Shown here piece after piece: positions 47,956 through 56,724 of a stretch of 64,000 nt of DNA. The stretch spans positions 27,654-91,653 of the forward strand of contig NZ_SMKW01000038.1 of NCBI RefSeq assembly GCF_004348985.1, written 5' to 3'. Both the position numbers and the translations under genes were made by a program. Numbering within the stretch: position 1 is the stretch's first letter; each line of letters begins with the position of its first letter. The DNA is from Saccharopolyspora elongata (lineage in GTDB: Bacteria > Actinomycetota > Actinomycetes > Mycobacteriales > Pseudonocardiaceae). Below the pieces are notes generated by a model. The model worked only from the letters and a program-made list of their open reading frames with translations. It had not been told where the DNA came from and searched no databases.

Positions 47956-48639
47956 ATGCCCGAACGCCCAATTGCCCTGGTCACCGGCGCCTCGCGAGGC
48001 ATCGGTGCCGCCGTCGCCCGCTCGCTTTCCGACACGCACGACCTGCTGTTGGGCGGGCGCGACGCCAACGCGCTGCAGGAGCTCGTCGACGAGCTCCCCA
48101 GCGCCAAATCGTGGCCCGTGGAACTCACCGACCACGACGCCGTGGCCGCTGCGGTCGCCGACATCGAACGGCTCGACGTGGTGGTGCACAGTGCCGGCCT
48201 GGTCGAGCTGGCCTCGGTCGCCGAAGCCTCCAGCGACTCCTGGCGTCGCACCTTCGAGCTGAACCTCTTCGCCGTCACCGAGCTGACGCGCCTGCTGCTG
48301 CCCGCGCTGCGCGCCGCGAAGGGCCACGTGGTGCTGGTCAACTCCGGCGCCGGCCTGTCCGCGAAGCCGAACTGGGGTTCGTACGCCGCGAGCAAGTTCG
48401 CGCTGCGCGCCTTCGCCGACGTGCTCCGCGCCGAGGAAGCCGGGCACGGCGTGCGGGTCACCTCGGTGTTCCCGGGGCGCACCGCCACCGACATGCAGCG
48501 CACCGTCCGCGACCAGGAGGGCGGGGCGTTCGAGCCGGACCACTACCTGCGCCCCGAGTCGGTCGCCGCGCCGATCGTGTCCGCGGTGCGGGCGACCGGC
48601 GACGCACACCTCACCGAGATCGTCATCCGGCCGTCCTGA
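47956..48639 (+). CDS. Short-chain dehydrogenase/reductase
   Basis: 227 residues, classical SDR. IALVTGASRGIGAAVARSL is the TGxxxGxG cofactor site, VVVHSAGLVE replaces NNAG, catalytic residues are Ser (NSGAGLS region) and YAASKFALRAF (Tyr-x3-Lys). The product is probably an NADP(H)-dependent oxidoreductase of unknown substrate. TACCGT lies 6 bp before the ATG and no ribosome-binding site of good quality is seen, so the mRNA may be leaderless. Divergent from the MFS gene. Confidence 0.9.
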   Translation: MPERPIALVTGASRGIGAAVARSLSDTHDLLLGGRDANALQELVDELPSAKSWPVELTDHDAVAAAVADIERLDVVVHSAGLVELASVAEASSDSWRRTFELNLFAVTELTRLLLPALRAAKGHVVLVNSGAGLSAKPNWGSYAASKFALRAFADVLRAEEAGHGVRVTSVFPGRTATDMQRTVRDQEGGAFEPDHYLRPESVAAPIVSAVRATGDAHLTEIVIRPS

Positions 48640-48844
48640 GGCCCGTTCCGCAAGGGCCGGCCCGCATGAGCCGACGCGGGTACCTAAGCCCTGTGCGGGA
48701 GCCGCAGTCTCGCTGTGGCCGCTCCGGCGTGGCGAAAGCCCTGGCCGCTACGTCGGAGCCGTCCCAGCCGGACGACCTCACCGCAGTCCGAGCAGCACCG
48801 CATGCCGCAAGCGGCTGACGCCGCCTCGCGAAGCGCGCCCTGCC

Positions 48845-48872
48845 CCGGGACCGGGACCGGGACCGGGACCGG
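48845..48872 (+). repeat. CCGGGA hexamer tandem repeat with G-quadruplex potential
   Basis: Four full CCGGGA units plus a partial one. On the plus strand it reads GGG-ACC-GGG-ACC-GGG-ACC-GGG (48847-48867), the canonical four G-tract pattern with 3-nt loops. It lies between two converging genes. Confidence 0.7.
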
Positions 48873-48905
48873 TCGAAGCATCCGGTCCGAGCAGGTGGTC
48901 CCGGT

Positions 48906-50237
48906 TCAGCCCCGGATGTGCTGCGCGGACTTGCGTGCCGTGGCCTGCACGGTGCGCCGGTCCACCCGCGTGGGCTCGCGCTCGTGCAGCACTTCTTCAC
49001 CCGCGACCCAGACGTCCCGGACGCACCGGGAACCGGCGGCCCACACCACGTTGGCCAACACCTGATCGTCCGGCGCGTCCAGGCCCGTGGCGAACGCCGG
49101 GTTGTCGATGTCGAGGTGCACGATGTCGGCCCAGCGTCCGGGTTCCAGCGCACCGACGTCGTCGCGGTGCAGCGCCTCGGCCCCGCCTCGCGTCGCCGCG
49201 AGCAGCGCCGCCCGCGAGCTCAGCGCCGTCGCATCGCCCGTGACCGTCCGTGCGAACAGTCCTGCCAACTGCACCTCCTCCCACAGATCCAGATCGTCGT
49301 TGCTGGACGGCCCGTCGGTGCCCAGTCCCACCGGAATGCCGGCGGCAAGCATGTCGACCAGCCGTGCGGTCCCCGACGCGAGCTTCGCGTTGGATCCCGG
49401 ACAGTGCGCCACGCCCACCCCGCGGCGCGCGAACAACTCGATGTCGCCGTCCGACAGGTGCACACCGTGCGCGGCGAGCACCCGGCCGTCGAGCACGCCG
49501 AGCTTCTCCAACAACGCGGGCACCGAACCGAACTGCTTGCGCTGCTCGGCGTCTTCGGCGGCGCTCTCCGCCACGTGCGTGTGGACCAGGGCGGCGCGCT
49601 GTTGCGCGGACTCGCCGATGGTCTGCAGCGCCTCCGGCGGCAGCGTGTAAGCCGAATGCGGTCCGTACGCCAGCTCCACCCGGTCACCGGGGCCGAACCG
49701 GAGGCCGTCGGCGTCGATCCACCGGTTGATCCCGTCGACCATGCCCTGCCAGCCGCCGAGCTTCTCCAGCGCCGGCGTGGAGATCACCGCTGATGCGAAC
49801 ACCACGCGCGAACCGACCGCCAGGGTGGCCTCCACCACCGACTCGCCCATGAAGTACATCTCGGCGCTCGTCGTGACGCCGGCCCGCAGCATCTCGACGC
49901 ACCCGAGCTCCATCCCGGCGCGGACGTCCGCCGGGCGCAACCGAGCCTCGGCGGGCCAGATCACCTCGTGCAGCCAACGCAGCAGCGGCAGGCCGCCACC
50001 CATCCCCCGCAGCAGTGTCATCGGGCTGTGCGCGTGCGCGTTGATCAGGCCCGGCAGCAGGATTCCGCTGCATTCCCGGACGGTCGCGTCGTTCGGACGT
50101 TCCGGCGCCCCGACCCGCGGCCCGCAGTACACGATGCGACCCTCGCCGTCGACGTCCACCACGGCGTCCCGGATCATCGAGCAGCCGGGATCGCAGGGCA
50201 GAACCATCGGTGCGTGCAGGCGCAGTGCGATCGACAT
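48906..50237 (-). CDS. Amidohydrolase, SAH/MTA deaminase-TrzA/AtzA-like
   Basis: 443 residues of the metal-dependent amidohydrolase superfamily: INAHAHSPMTLLRGMGGGLP (HxH metal ligands), VHTHVAESAAEDAEQRK (His), LAAHGVHLSD (His) and GIPVGLGTDGPSSNDDLDLW (catalytic Asp). The closest known activities are S-adenosylhomocysteine/5'-methylthioadenosine deaminase, guanine deaminase-like and chlorotriazine hydrolases. It probably deaminates a purine-type substrate in the cytoplasm. I start at the ATG at 50237; the open frame further upstream overlaps a small membrane gene and shows no coding signal. Confidence 0.87.
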   Translation of the reverse strand: MSIALRLHAPMVLPCDPGCSMIRDAVVDVDGEGRIVYCGPRVGAPERPNDATVRECSGILLPGLINAHAHSPMTLLRGMGGGLPLLRWLHEVIWPAEARLRPADVRAGMELGCVEMLRAGVTTSAEMYFMGESVVEATLAVGSRVVFASAVISTPALEKLGGWQGMVDGINRWIDADGLRFGPGDRVELAYGPHSAYTLPPEALQTIGESAQQRAALVHTHVAESAAEDAEQRKQFGSVPALLEKLGVLDGRVLAAHGVHLSDGDIELFARRGVGVAHCPGSNAKLASGTARLVDMLAAGIPVGLGTDGPSSNDDLDLWEEVQLAGLFARTVTGDATALSSRAALLAATRGGAEALHRDDVGALEPGRWADIVHLDIDNPAFATGLDAPDDQVLANVVWAAGSRCVRDVWVAGEEVLHEREPTRVDRRTVQATARKSAQHIRG

Positions 50238-50257
50238 GCCCGCATTCTGCCCGACGC

Positions 50258-50365
50258 TTATCCGCCGCCCACCGTGCTTATGACAAGCAACATGATCACC
50301 CCCGCCAGCCCCGCGATACCGCCCAGCACCGCCATGAAAAAGATGTCTTGCGTGCGCCTCGTCAT
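50258..50365 (-). CDS. Very small membrane protein
   Basis: 35 residues: a basic start (MTRRTQDIFF), a single hydrophobic helix (MAVLGGIAGLAGVIMLLVIS) and a short Gly end. The ATG at 50365 is preceded by CTGGAGTC, so the ribosome-binding site is very close. It lies 20 bp upstream of the amidohydrolase gene in the same direction. The prediction rests on the clean positive-inside helix and position only. Confidence 0.4.
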   Translation of the reverse strand: MTRRTQDIFFMAVLGGIAGLAGVIMLLVISTVGGG

Positions 50366-50506
50366 GACTCCAGAATCGCCGGACTCCGGCCCCTGGACCT
50401 CGGCTGATCGGCCCGTCGACCTCGTTCGATCGGTCAGTCCCAGCCGACCGGTCGACCGACCCCGAACGGGTAGGCGCAGCAGGCGGGTTCGGCCGTGCAG
50501 CAGCGC

Positions 50507-50550
50507 CGGTGGAACAGCGCCGCGGCTCGCCGGGCAATGCTGTTCCACCG
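50507..50550. terminator. Hairpin after the two-component operon
   Basis: CGGTGGAACAGC pairs exactly with GCTGTTCCACCG around a 20-nt loop. It lies about 90 bp after the response-regulator stop on the minus strand. There is no U run, so either a terminator or a TetR-like operator is possible. Confidence 0.45.
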
Positions 50551-50640
50551 CAAGAAACCAACGGCGTGGCACACAAACGCGGCGCACGCGCCGCCCGGAA
50601 TTGGCCGGCTAAGCCGCGCCAACGCGTGCCGCGGCGAAGA

Positions 50641-51297
50641 TCATTCGTCCATGAGCCCGCTGCGCCAGGCCCAAGCCGCGGTCTCCACCCGGTTGCGGGC
50701 CTTGATCTTGCCCTGCGCGGAGGCGAGGTGCGTCTTCACCGTCGACAGCGACATGAACAGCTCCTGGCCGATCTCGCCGTTGGTCAGGCCGCGCGCGGTC
50801 GCCCGCACGACGTCGAGCTCGCGTTCGGTCAGGTCCACGGTCGGCGCCTGCACCGCGCGGCGCTGCACCCGGGGCTGCGAGAAGTGCTTGAGCAGGCGCA
50901 CCGTGATCTGCGGCGAGACCAGCGCATCGCCGCGCTCCGCCGCCCGGATCGCCTCCAGCAGCAGCGTCGGGCCGGCGTCCTTGAGTAGGAAGCCGCTCGC
51001 CCCGTTCCGCAACGCGCTGTCGACGTATTCGTCGAGATCGAAGGTGGTCACGACGACCACCTTGATCGGGTCGGTGACATCGGGGCCGGCCAGCTGCTTG
51101 GTGGCCTCCAACCCGTCGATCCCGGGCATCCGGATGTCCATCAGGCACACGTCCGGCCGCTTCTCCCGCGCTACCCGGACCGCGTCCACGCCGTTCGCGA
51201 CGTCCGCCACCACTTCGATGTCGTCCTGGGATTCCAGGATCATCCGGAAACCGGCGCGCACCAGCTCCTGGTCGTCGGCGATCAACACCCGGATCAT
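50641..51297 (-). CDS. NarL/LuxR-type response regulator
   Basis: 218 residues. Receiver domain: IRVLIADDQELVRAGFRMIL, phospho-acceptor Asp54 in CLMDIRMPG, VVVVTTFDLDEYV, and Lys in LLKDAGP. The LuxR-type output helix-turn-helix is LTERELDVVRATARGLTNGE with FMSLSTVKTHLASAQGKI. It is phosphorylated by the kinase encoded upstream (4-bp overlap, ATGA). A 22-bp-spaced direct repeat in the promoter region between the kinase and the divergent ABC transporter genes is a likely binding site. The start at 51297 overlaps the kinase stop, which fits operon coupling. Confidence 0.93.
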   Translation of the reverse strand: MIRVLIADDQELVRAGFRMILESQDDIEVVADVANGVDAVRVAREKRPDVCLMDIRMPGIDGLEATKQLAGPDVTDPIKVVVVTTFDLDEYVDSALRNGASGFLLKDAGPTLLLEAIRAAERGDALVSPQITVRLLKHFSQPRVQRRAVQAPTVDLTERELDVVRATARGLTNGEIGQELFMSLSTVKTHLASAQGKIKARNRVETAAWAWRSGLMDE

Positions 51298-53093
51298 CGC
51301 TGTCCCACTTCCCCGCTCTGCTCCGCCAACGGCAGAACTGCTTCGACGCACCAACCGATGTGGTCTCCGGGACCGGCCCGGAACCGGCCGCCCAGCAGCT
51401 CGATCCGCTCCCGCATCCCCACCAAACCGTATCCGCCCGAGCCGCCGACCGGTTGCTGGCGTACCGCCGTGCCGTCATCGGTGATCCGCGCGTAGATGTT
51501 CACCGGGTCGGCGTGGACGTCGATCTGCACGTAACTCGCGTCGAGCGCGTGCTTTTCGGCGTTGGTCAGGGATTCCTGCACCACGCGGAGGGTGGACCGG
51601 GCGACCTCCGGCGGGATCTCCCGGCCGAGGTCGATGCGCAGGTCCACAGTGGTCGGCCGGTGGTCGCCGACCGGAACCCGCCGGGTGGCGTTCACGAGGG
51701 CTTCGAGGTCCGCTTCGAGGTCGGTGGTGGCCTGCTCGGTGGCCGTCGACGCGCCGGCCGGTTCCGCGCCGCGCATGCTCGCGACCAGCCGACGCATCGC
51801 GGTCAGCGCCTCGGTACCGCTGTCGGCGATGCGGGCCAATGCGTCGGTCGCCGCCTTCGGGTTCTTCTCCGCGACCATCTGGGCTGCTTGGGCCTGCACC
51901 ACGATGCCGGTGACGTGGTGCGCCACCACGTCGTGCAGTTCCCGCGCCAAGGCCATCCGCTCGGCCTGCTGCGCATCCGACACCGCGCTGCGCACGGTCT
52001 TCGCGCGCTCCGTGTCACGCGCGCGGAAGTACAGCCCGGTGCCGACGGAGATGACCAGCAGCAACCCGCCCATGAAGACCGGTTGCAGGTAGTCGTTGAA
52101 TTCGTTGAGCGACGACGAGTCGACCGGTATGACGAACAGGGCGAACAGCGCCGAACCGACCAGCGAGACGCCCGCCAGCAACGCGCGCTGCGGCTCCGCG
52201 TGCCTGGTGGCGTAGGTCATCAGCAGCATTCCCGCTCCGGTGGAGGCGAGCGGGATACCGCCGATCATGCTGACGTCGGCCGCGAGCCCCCAGAAGCGCA
52301 TCATCAACGCGGTCAGCGCCAGCGCCGTGGCTCCGAGCACCGCCGCTTCGAACGGCCGGACCGGCCCGACGACGGCCAGCACCGACATCACGACACCGCA
52401 CAGCAGCAAGACCACGCCGCTGATCAGCGAGTCGTACCCGGTCTTCGTGAATTCCAAGAAGACCAGCGCGCCCAGCACCGCGATCACCGGCCACTGCCGG
52501 CGCACCAGCGCACGCAACGGGGTTTCCCGGGATTCTTCCGGCGCGGACCGTCGGCTGCGCAGGTAGATGCCGGTGCCCGCGGTGAGCATCAGCTGGAGGA
52601 AGCCGAAGCTCAGCGTCTGGCCGAACACCATCCCCGGGTAGGCCCACGACGAGTCGAGGCGCACCAGCACCGATGCGACGCAGGCCACCACCAGCGCCGC
52701 GGTGACGGGGATGGCCTTGCGCAGCGGGCGGAACCGGAACAGGTAGAGCACCAGCAGGAGGCCCGCCAGGTTCTCGGTCGGGGTGATCTTCTCCAGCCCC
52801 AGGGAGTGGAAGTACGCGCCGTTCAGCCGGCCGACCACCGTGTTGCCGCACAGCACGGCCGCGGCCGCGAGCCCGCACCAGACTGGCGCGCGGCGACCGA
52901 GGATCGCCAGCAGCGCCATCGCGGTGATCCCTGGGATCAGCACGATGTCGTCTTCGAACAACCCCAGCGTGTTCCCCAGCCAGATCAACCCGAGCAGCCC
53001 GGCGAAGATCCACTGCTCGCGCAGGAGATCACCGAGCCGGCGCCACCACGGGGCGGTCGGCCCGGGTCCGGGGCTCGTCGCGATGTTGCTCAC
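51294..53093 (-). CDS. Membrane sensor histidine kinase (HisKA_3, NarL-partner type)
   Basis: 599 residues. The N-terminal ~360 residues hold about ten hydrophobic segments with very short loops, so the signal is probably sensed inside the membrane. Next comes HisKA_3 with the phosphorylated His in ALARELHDVVAHHVTGIVV, then the ATPase domain: STLRVVQESLTNAEKHA (N box), ITDDGTAV (G1) and GYGLVGMRERIELLGG (G2). Kinases of this form often sense cell-envelope stress or membrane-active antibiotics. It shares an operon with the response regulator and diverges from a MacB-type ABC exporter. GTG start at 53093. Confidence 0.92.
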   Translation of the reverse strand: MSNIATSPGPGPTAPWWRRLGDLLREQWIFAGLLGLIWLGNTLGLFEDDIVLIPGITAMALLAILGRRAPVWCGLAAAAVLCGNTVVGRLNGAYFHSLGLEKITPTENLAGLLLVLYLFRFRPLRKAIPVTAALVVACVASVLVRLDSSWAYPGMVFGQTLSFGFLQLMLTAGTGIYLRSRRSAPEESRETPLRALVRRQWPVIAVLGALVFLEFTKTGYDSLISGVVLLLCGVVMSVLAVVGPVRPFEAAVLGATALALTALMMRFWGLAADVSMIGGIPLASTGAGMLLMTYATRHAEPQRALLAGVSLVGSALFALFVIPVDSSSLNEFNDYLQPVFMGGLLLVISVGTGLYFRARDTERAKTVRSAVSDAQQAERMALARELHDVVAHHVTGIVVQAQAAQMVAEKNPKAATDALARIADSGTEALTAMRRLVASMRGAEPAGASTATEQATTDLEADLEALVNATRRVPVGDHRPTTVDLRIDLGREIPPEVARSTLRVVQESLTNAEKHALDASYVQIDVHADPVNIYARITDDGTAVRQQPVGGSGGYGLVGMRERIELLGGRFRAGPGDHIGWCVEAVLPLAEQSGEVGQR

Positions 53094-53118
53094 GGCTCGA
53101 CCGTAACCGGTGGCCCGA

Positions 53119-53160
53119 TTCGAACACCTTGGCCGAATGGTTCGAATGCCCTGGCCGATC
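53119..53160. promoter_or_regulatory. 22-bp-period direct repeat between kinase and ABC exporter genes
   Basis: TTCGAACACCTTGGCCGA (from 53119) recurs as TTCGAATGCCCTGGCCGA (from 53141). The period of 22 bp is two turns of DNA, as for a response-regulator dimer pair. It is placed in the shared upstream region of the two divergent operons. Confidence 0.55.
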
Positions 53161-53366
53161 GGCCGACCCTCGCGCGTCGATCAGCGGCCCCGAGGCCGAT
53201 CCGGAATCCGCCGCCGACCGCCAATCTCGAATCCAGCAGGTCCCGCACCGGTGGGGCCCCGAGATCCGGACCGCGGCCCGAACACGAGCAACCGCAGGCA
53301 CGGCGAGCACGGGCCAGCACGGCGACGAACGGCGTTAGCGGCGCGAAACGAGCAGGAGGAAGGAAG

Positions 53367-54074
53367 ATGTCGGCTTCAATCGTCGACCGGCGGCCCGGGG
53401 AGCCGTTCCTGGTGGGGCGCGGGTTGGTCAAGAACTACGGCTCCTACCGGGCGCTGGCCGGGGTGGACCTCGCGATCCACACCGGTGAGGTGATGGCGAT
53501 CGTCGGGCCGTCGGGCTCCGGCAAGACGACGCTGCTGCACGTGCTGGCCGGAATCCTGCGCCCGGACGGCGGCGAGGTGCTCCTGGACGGGCACCGCATC
53601 GACCAGCTCGGCGAGGCCAAGCGCAGCGCGCTGCGGCGGCACGAGTTCGGCTTCGTCTTCCAGCAGGGCATGCTGGTCGGCGAGCTGACCGCGGAGGAGA
53701 ACACGGCGCTGCCGCTGCTGCTGGCCGGTGCGAACCGGAACCAGGCGCTGGCGGGCGCGCGGGACTGGCTGGGCCGGCTCGGCCTCGGCGGGCTGGAGAA
53801 GCGGCTGCCCGGCGAGCTCTCCGGCGGTCAGGCGCAGCGGGTGGCGATCGCGCGGGCACTCGCACACAGCCCCAAGGTGATCTTCGCCGACGAACCGACC
53901 GGCGCCCTGGACACCCGCACCGGCGAGGAGACCACGCAGGCGCTGTTCGCCGCCGCTGCGGCGACCCAGGCGGCCGTGGTCATCGTGACGCACGACCGGG
54001 ATCTGGCCGCCAAGACGGGGCGGATCGTGGAGATCCGCGACGGCTTGATCGCGGGCGGGGTGATGGTCGGATGA
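53367..54074 (+). CDS. ABC exporter ATPase, MacB/LolD type
   Basis: 235 residues: Walker A IVGPSGSGKTTLLHVLAGIL, FVFQQGMLVGELTAEEN (Q loop), signature LPGELSGGQAQRVAIARAL, Walker B VIFADEPTGALDTRTGEE and IVTHD. It powers the FtsX-type permease encoded next, with which it overlaps by 4 bp. Such pairs in actinomycetes export antibiotics or peptides, or act as mechanotransmission complexes. CAGGAGGAAGGAAG precedes the ATG; longer in-frame extensions run into the kinase gene and were rejected. Confidence 0.93.
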   Translation: MSASIVDRRPGEPFLVGRGLVKNYGSYRALAGVDLAIHTGEVMAIVGPSGSGKTTLLHVLAGILRPDGGEVLLDGHRIDQLGEAKRSALRRHEFGFVFQQGMLVGELTAEENTALPLLLAGANRNQALAGARDWLGRLGLGGLEKRLPGELSGGQAQRVAIARALAHSPKVIFADEPTGALDTRTGEETTQALFAAAAATQAAVVIVTHDRDLAAKTGRIVEIRDGLIAGGVMVG

Positions 54075-56296
54075 ATCCCGTGCAGCTGGCGCTGCGAGTG
54101 CTGCGCGTCGACTCGCGCAGCCGCCTGTCGGCGCTGCTCACCGCCGCCGGGGTTGCGGTCGCCACCGCGCTGGTCCTGTTCCTGGCGACCCTGCCGAACG
54201 CGACGGATGCTCGAATGGACCGGGCGGCGTGGCAGCGCGGCGCCGCCGATCCCTCCGGCGCGGTTTCGCAGGCCAGCCTGGACTTCTTCGAGAACGAGAA
54301 GATCATCCGGCTCGACGTGTCGGGAGACCGGCCCGCGGTGGACGGCGCGCCGAGCTTCCCCGGTGCCGGCGAGGTCCTGCTTTCGCCGCGGTTGGCCGAG
54401 CTGGCGAAGCAGCACCCGCCTGAAGAGCTCGCCAACCGCTTCGACGGCAACGTCGTCGGAGTTCTGGACGAGACCTCGCTGAAGTTCCCGGAGCAGCTCG
54501 TCGCGGTGGTCGGGCACGAGCCGGGCACGCTGGACGCCGTCAAGGCCGAGGAATCGGGCTGGATCGCGGTCGGTACCGACGACTTCCTGTTGACGTTCCT
54601 TGCGGGGGTGGGGATCGTGCTGCTCGCGATTCCCAGCCTGGTGCTCGTCGCATCGGCGGCCAGGCTGACCGCCGCCAGGCGGGAGCGCAGGCTCGCGGCC
54701 CTGCGGCTGGCCGGTGCGACGCCGGGGCAGGTGGTCGGCACCGTCGCCGCCGAGACCACCATCTCCGCGGCGGCGGGAACCGTCCTCGGCCTCCTGCTGA
54801 GCTGGCCGCTGCGGTTCGCGGGGGCGCAGATCCCGTGGGGTGGCGGCACCTGGTTGCCGAGCGACTTCACCCCGTCGGTGCCGACGGTCGTCGCGGTGGC
54901 GGTCGTGATTCCGCTGCTGGTCGTGCTGGCTGCGGTGCTGGGTCTGCGCCGCGTCGTGCAGGCACCGGTCGGCGCGGCGATGAACCAGTCGCGGAAGGCA
55001 CCCAAGGCGTGGCGGTTGCTCGCGTTGCCCGCGGCAGCGGTGTTCTTCGCGTTCGGGCTCGCCACCGCCGAAAAGACCGGTGGCCTGACGTTAATGCTCG
55101 CGGCGCTCGCAGCGGTTCTGGTGTCCGCCTCGGTCGTCGGGCCGTGGTTGACCGGCGCGCTCGGCAAGCTGTTCGCCACCATGTGGCGGCGGCCGGCGAT
55201 GCTGCTCGCGGGTCGGCGATTGCGCAGCGATCCGAAGGCCGCCTACCGATCCGTGTCCGGCATCGTCCTCGCGGTGTTCGTCGGGTCGATGGCGCTGACG
55301 CTGCTGCCCAGCTTCGAGACCTTCGCGGGCGGCGGCCGTTCCTTCAAGGACTCCGTGCTGTACGTGGACGTTCCGTCCGCGACCGTGGCCGACCAGGAGA
55401 AGCGCATCGTCGGCGAGCTGGAGCGCCGCGGTGCGAACGCCACGGTCGTGAGCGCGAACCAGGTCATCCTCGAGACCTCCGAAGGAGGGGCGTACGCCGG
55501 CCTGGTGATCAGCTGCCCGGACGCCGCGGCCGTGACCCGGATGGCCGTTGGCGTGTGCGCGGGCCCGCCGGCGATCCGCGCTGATCCGGCCACTCGGCTG
55601 CAGACCTCTGGGCTGCGCCTCCGGGCCTACCCGGCCGTGGGCTCCAACGAGGAGCCGAAGACGTTCGACCTGCCCGCCAACGTCGTGACCCGGCCGCTCG
55701 GCGGCCAGGACCCCGAGCTGAGCGGTTCGGTGCTGATCGACCCCGAGCTGGTGCCGGAGGTCGCGAACGTCGGCGAGTCGACGCTGGTGGTGAACCCGGC
55801 GACCGACGCCGACCGGGAGAAGGTGCGGACCGCGCTGGCCGCGGCAATGCCCGCCGAGACCTTTCTGAGCCGTGAGCTGCGGCTGGAGGACCAGCAGACG
55901 ATGCTGGGCGACCTCAAGCGCGTGACCGCGATCGGCCTGGGGCTGGCGTCCCTGATCGCGGGCAGCAGCGCCGCGATCACCGCCGCGTCGTCGGTGGTCG
56001 ATCGCCGACGCACCTTCGGCGCGCTGATCGCCGCGGGGACCCCCGTGCGCATGCTGGGGCGCGCTCTGCGGACCGAGGCAGCGCTGCCCGCGCTGGTCGC
56101 GACGCTGACCGCAGGTGCGGGCGGCATCGCGATCGGGGCCTCGATGCTGACCTTGTTCGGGGATGACACCCCGGTGGTGATCAGCGGCTGGATCTTCGCG
56201 CCGGTCGTGATCGGTGTGGCCGTCGCGGTCCTCGCCGCCTCTACCAGCGGCCCGATGCTGCGCAGGATCAGCAGCGAACCCATCGCCGACGAGTAG
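54071..56296 (+). CDS. FtsX-like ABC exporter permease, duplicated type
   Basis: 741 residues. One N-terminal helix (LSALLTAAGVAVATALVLFL) precedes an extracytoplasmic domain, then an FtsX block around residues 175-310 (LVASAARLTAARRERRLAAL, RLAGATPGQVVGTVA), a second pair of helices, another extracytoplasmic domain (~430-610) and a second FtsX block at the end (ITAASSVVDRRRTFGALIAA). It thus carries two FtsX domains in one chain and may work as a monomer with two ATPases. The four-base overlap with the ATPase gene ties them together. Probably an efflux or stress-response exporter under the adjacent two-component system. Confidence 0.9.
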   Translation: MNPVQLALRVLRVDSRSRLSALLTAAGVAVATALVLFLATLPNATDARMDRAAWQRGAADPSGAVSQASLDFFENEKIIRLDVSGDRPAVDGAPSFPGAGEVLLSPRLAELAKQHPPEELANRFDGNVVGVLDETSLKFPEQLVAVVGHEPGTLDAVKAEESGWIAVGTDDFLLTFLAGVGIVLLAIPSLVLVASAARLTAARRERRLAALRLAGATPGQVVGTVAAETTISAAAGTVLGLLLSWPLRFAGAQIPWGGGTWLPSDFTPSVPTVVAVAVVIPLLVVLAAVLGLRRVVQAPVGAAMNQSRKAPKAWRLLALPAAAVFFAFGLATAEKTGGLTLMLAALAAVLVSASVVGPWLTGALGKLFATMWRRPAMLLAGRRLRSDPKAAYRSVSGIVLAVFVGSMALTLLPSFETFAGGGRSFKDSVLYVDVPSATVADQEKRIVGELERRGANATVVSANQVILETSEGGAYAGLVISCPDAAAVTRMAVGVCAGPPAIRADPATRLQTSGLRLRAYPAVGSNEEPKTFDLPANVVTRPLGGQDPELSGSVLIDPELVPEVANVGESTLVVNPATDADREKVRTALAAAMPAETFLSRELRLEDQQTMLGDLKRVTAIGLGLASLIAGSSAAITAASSVVDRRRTFGALIAAGTPVRMLGRALRTEAALPALVATLTAGAGGIAIGASMLTLFGDDTPVVISGWIFAPVVIGVAVAVLAASTSGPMLRRISSEPIADE

Positions 56297-56318
56297 TGGG
56301 CGAGCGCCCCGCCAGCGA

Positions 56319-56358
56319 CCATCCGGCCAGTTCCGCCCGCGCGGGACTGGCCGGATGG
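56319..56358 (+). terminator. Terminator of ABC exporter operon
   Basis: CCATCCGGCCAGT and ACTGGCCGGATGG form a perfect 13-bp stem, extended by two more pairs after one mismatch. It lies 22 bp after the permease stop. Confidence 0.7.
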
Positions 56359-56448
56359 CCATCCGGGGCCGACCACATGACCGATCCGCTGAACCTGTCC
56401 CGAACGTGATGCTTGAAGAGTCGGAAGGAAAGACCAGGGAGGTCAGAG

Positions 56449-56724
56449 ATGCTCGCCAACATCGTTTCTGGAATCGGAGCCTTCATCGCCCTCGCGGTGC
56501 TGCTGCTCATGTCGCTCAGCTCGGTTCTCCCCGAGATCATGGATCGCGTCGCGGCCCGGAGAGGTGCGTCGCAGGCCGGTGCGCGGGTCAGTCCTCGGGC
56601 AGGCCGGTTCCCAGGCAACGCCGGTTCATCCGGGCCAGCACGTCGTACCGCGGTCGGCTCGGTTCGGGGGACCGGAAGCCACTCGGTGCTCCCTGCCGGG
56701 CACGCCGGGTCGCTTCCGTGGTGA
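56449..56724 (+). CDS. Small membrane protein overlapping the NOS-like gene (3' end uncertain)
   Basis: 91 residues if read to its stop. Only the first ~40 look like a real protein: MLANIVSGIGAFIALAVLLL, then SLSSVLPEIMDRVAARR. CCAGGGAGGTCAGAG precedes the ATG. After ~residue 46 the frame runs antisense through the end of the NOS-like gene and has the biased composition of a shadow. The overlap of 137 bp is unusual. Either the true protein is longer than needed or the stop was lost. Function unknown. Confidence 0.4.
   Translation: MLANIVSGIGAFIALAVLLLMSLSSVLPEIMDRVAARRGASQAGARVSPRAGRFPGNAGSSGPARRTAVGSVRGTGSHSVLPAGHAGSLPW

Noticed and set aside
48640..48905. Possible tRNA or small gene in the gap after the SDR gene
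   Set aside because: No cloverleaf could be folded and the short frames lack ribosome-binding sites. Only the hexamer repeat and weak family D-like words are seen.
51360..53366. Long plus-strand open frame leading into the MacB-type ATPase
   Set aside because: It is antisense to the sensor kinase gene, and has the biased Arg/Gly/His composition of a GC-rich shadow. The ATPase has its own AGGAGG-type site before 53367.
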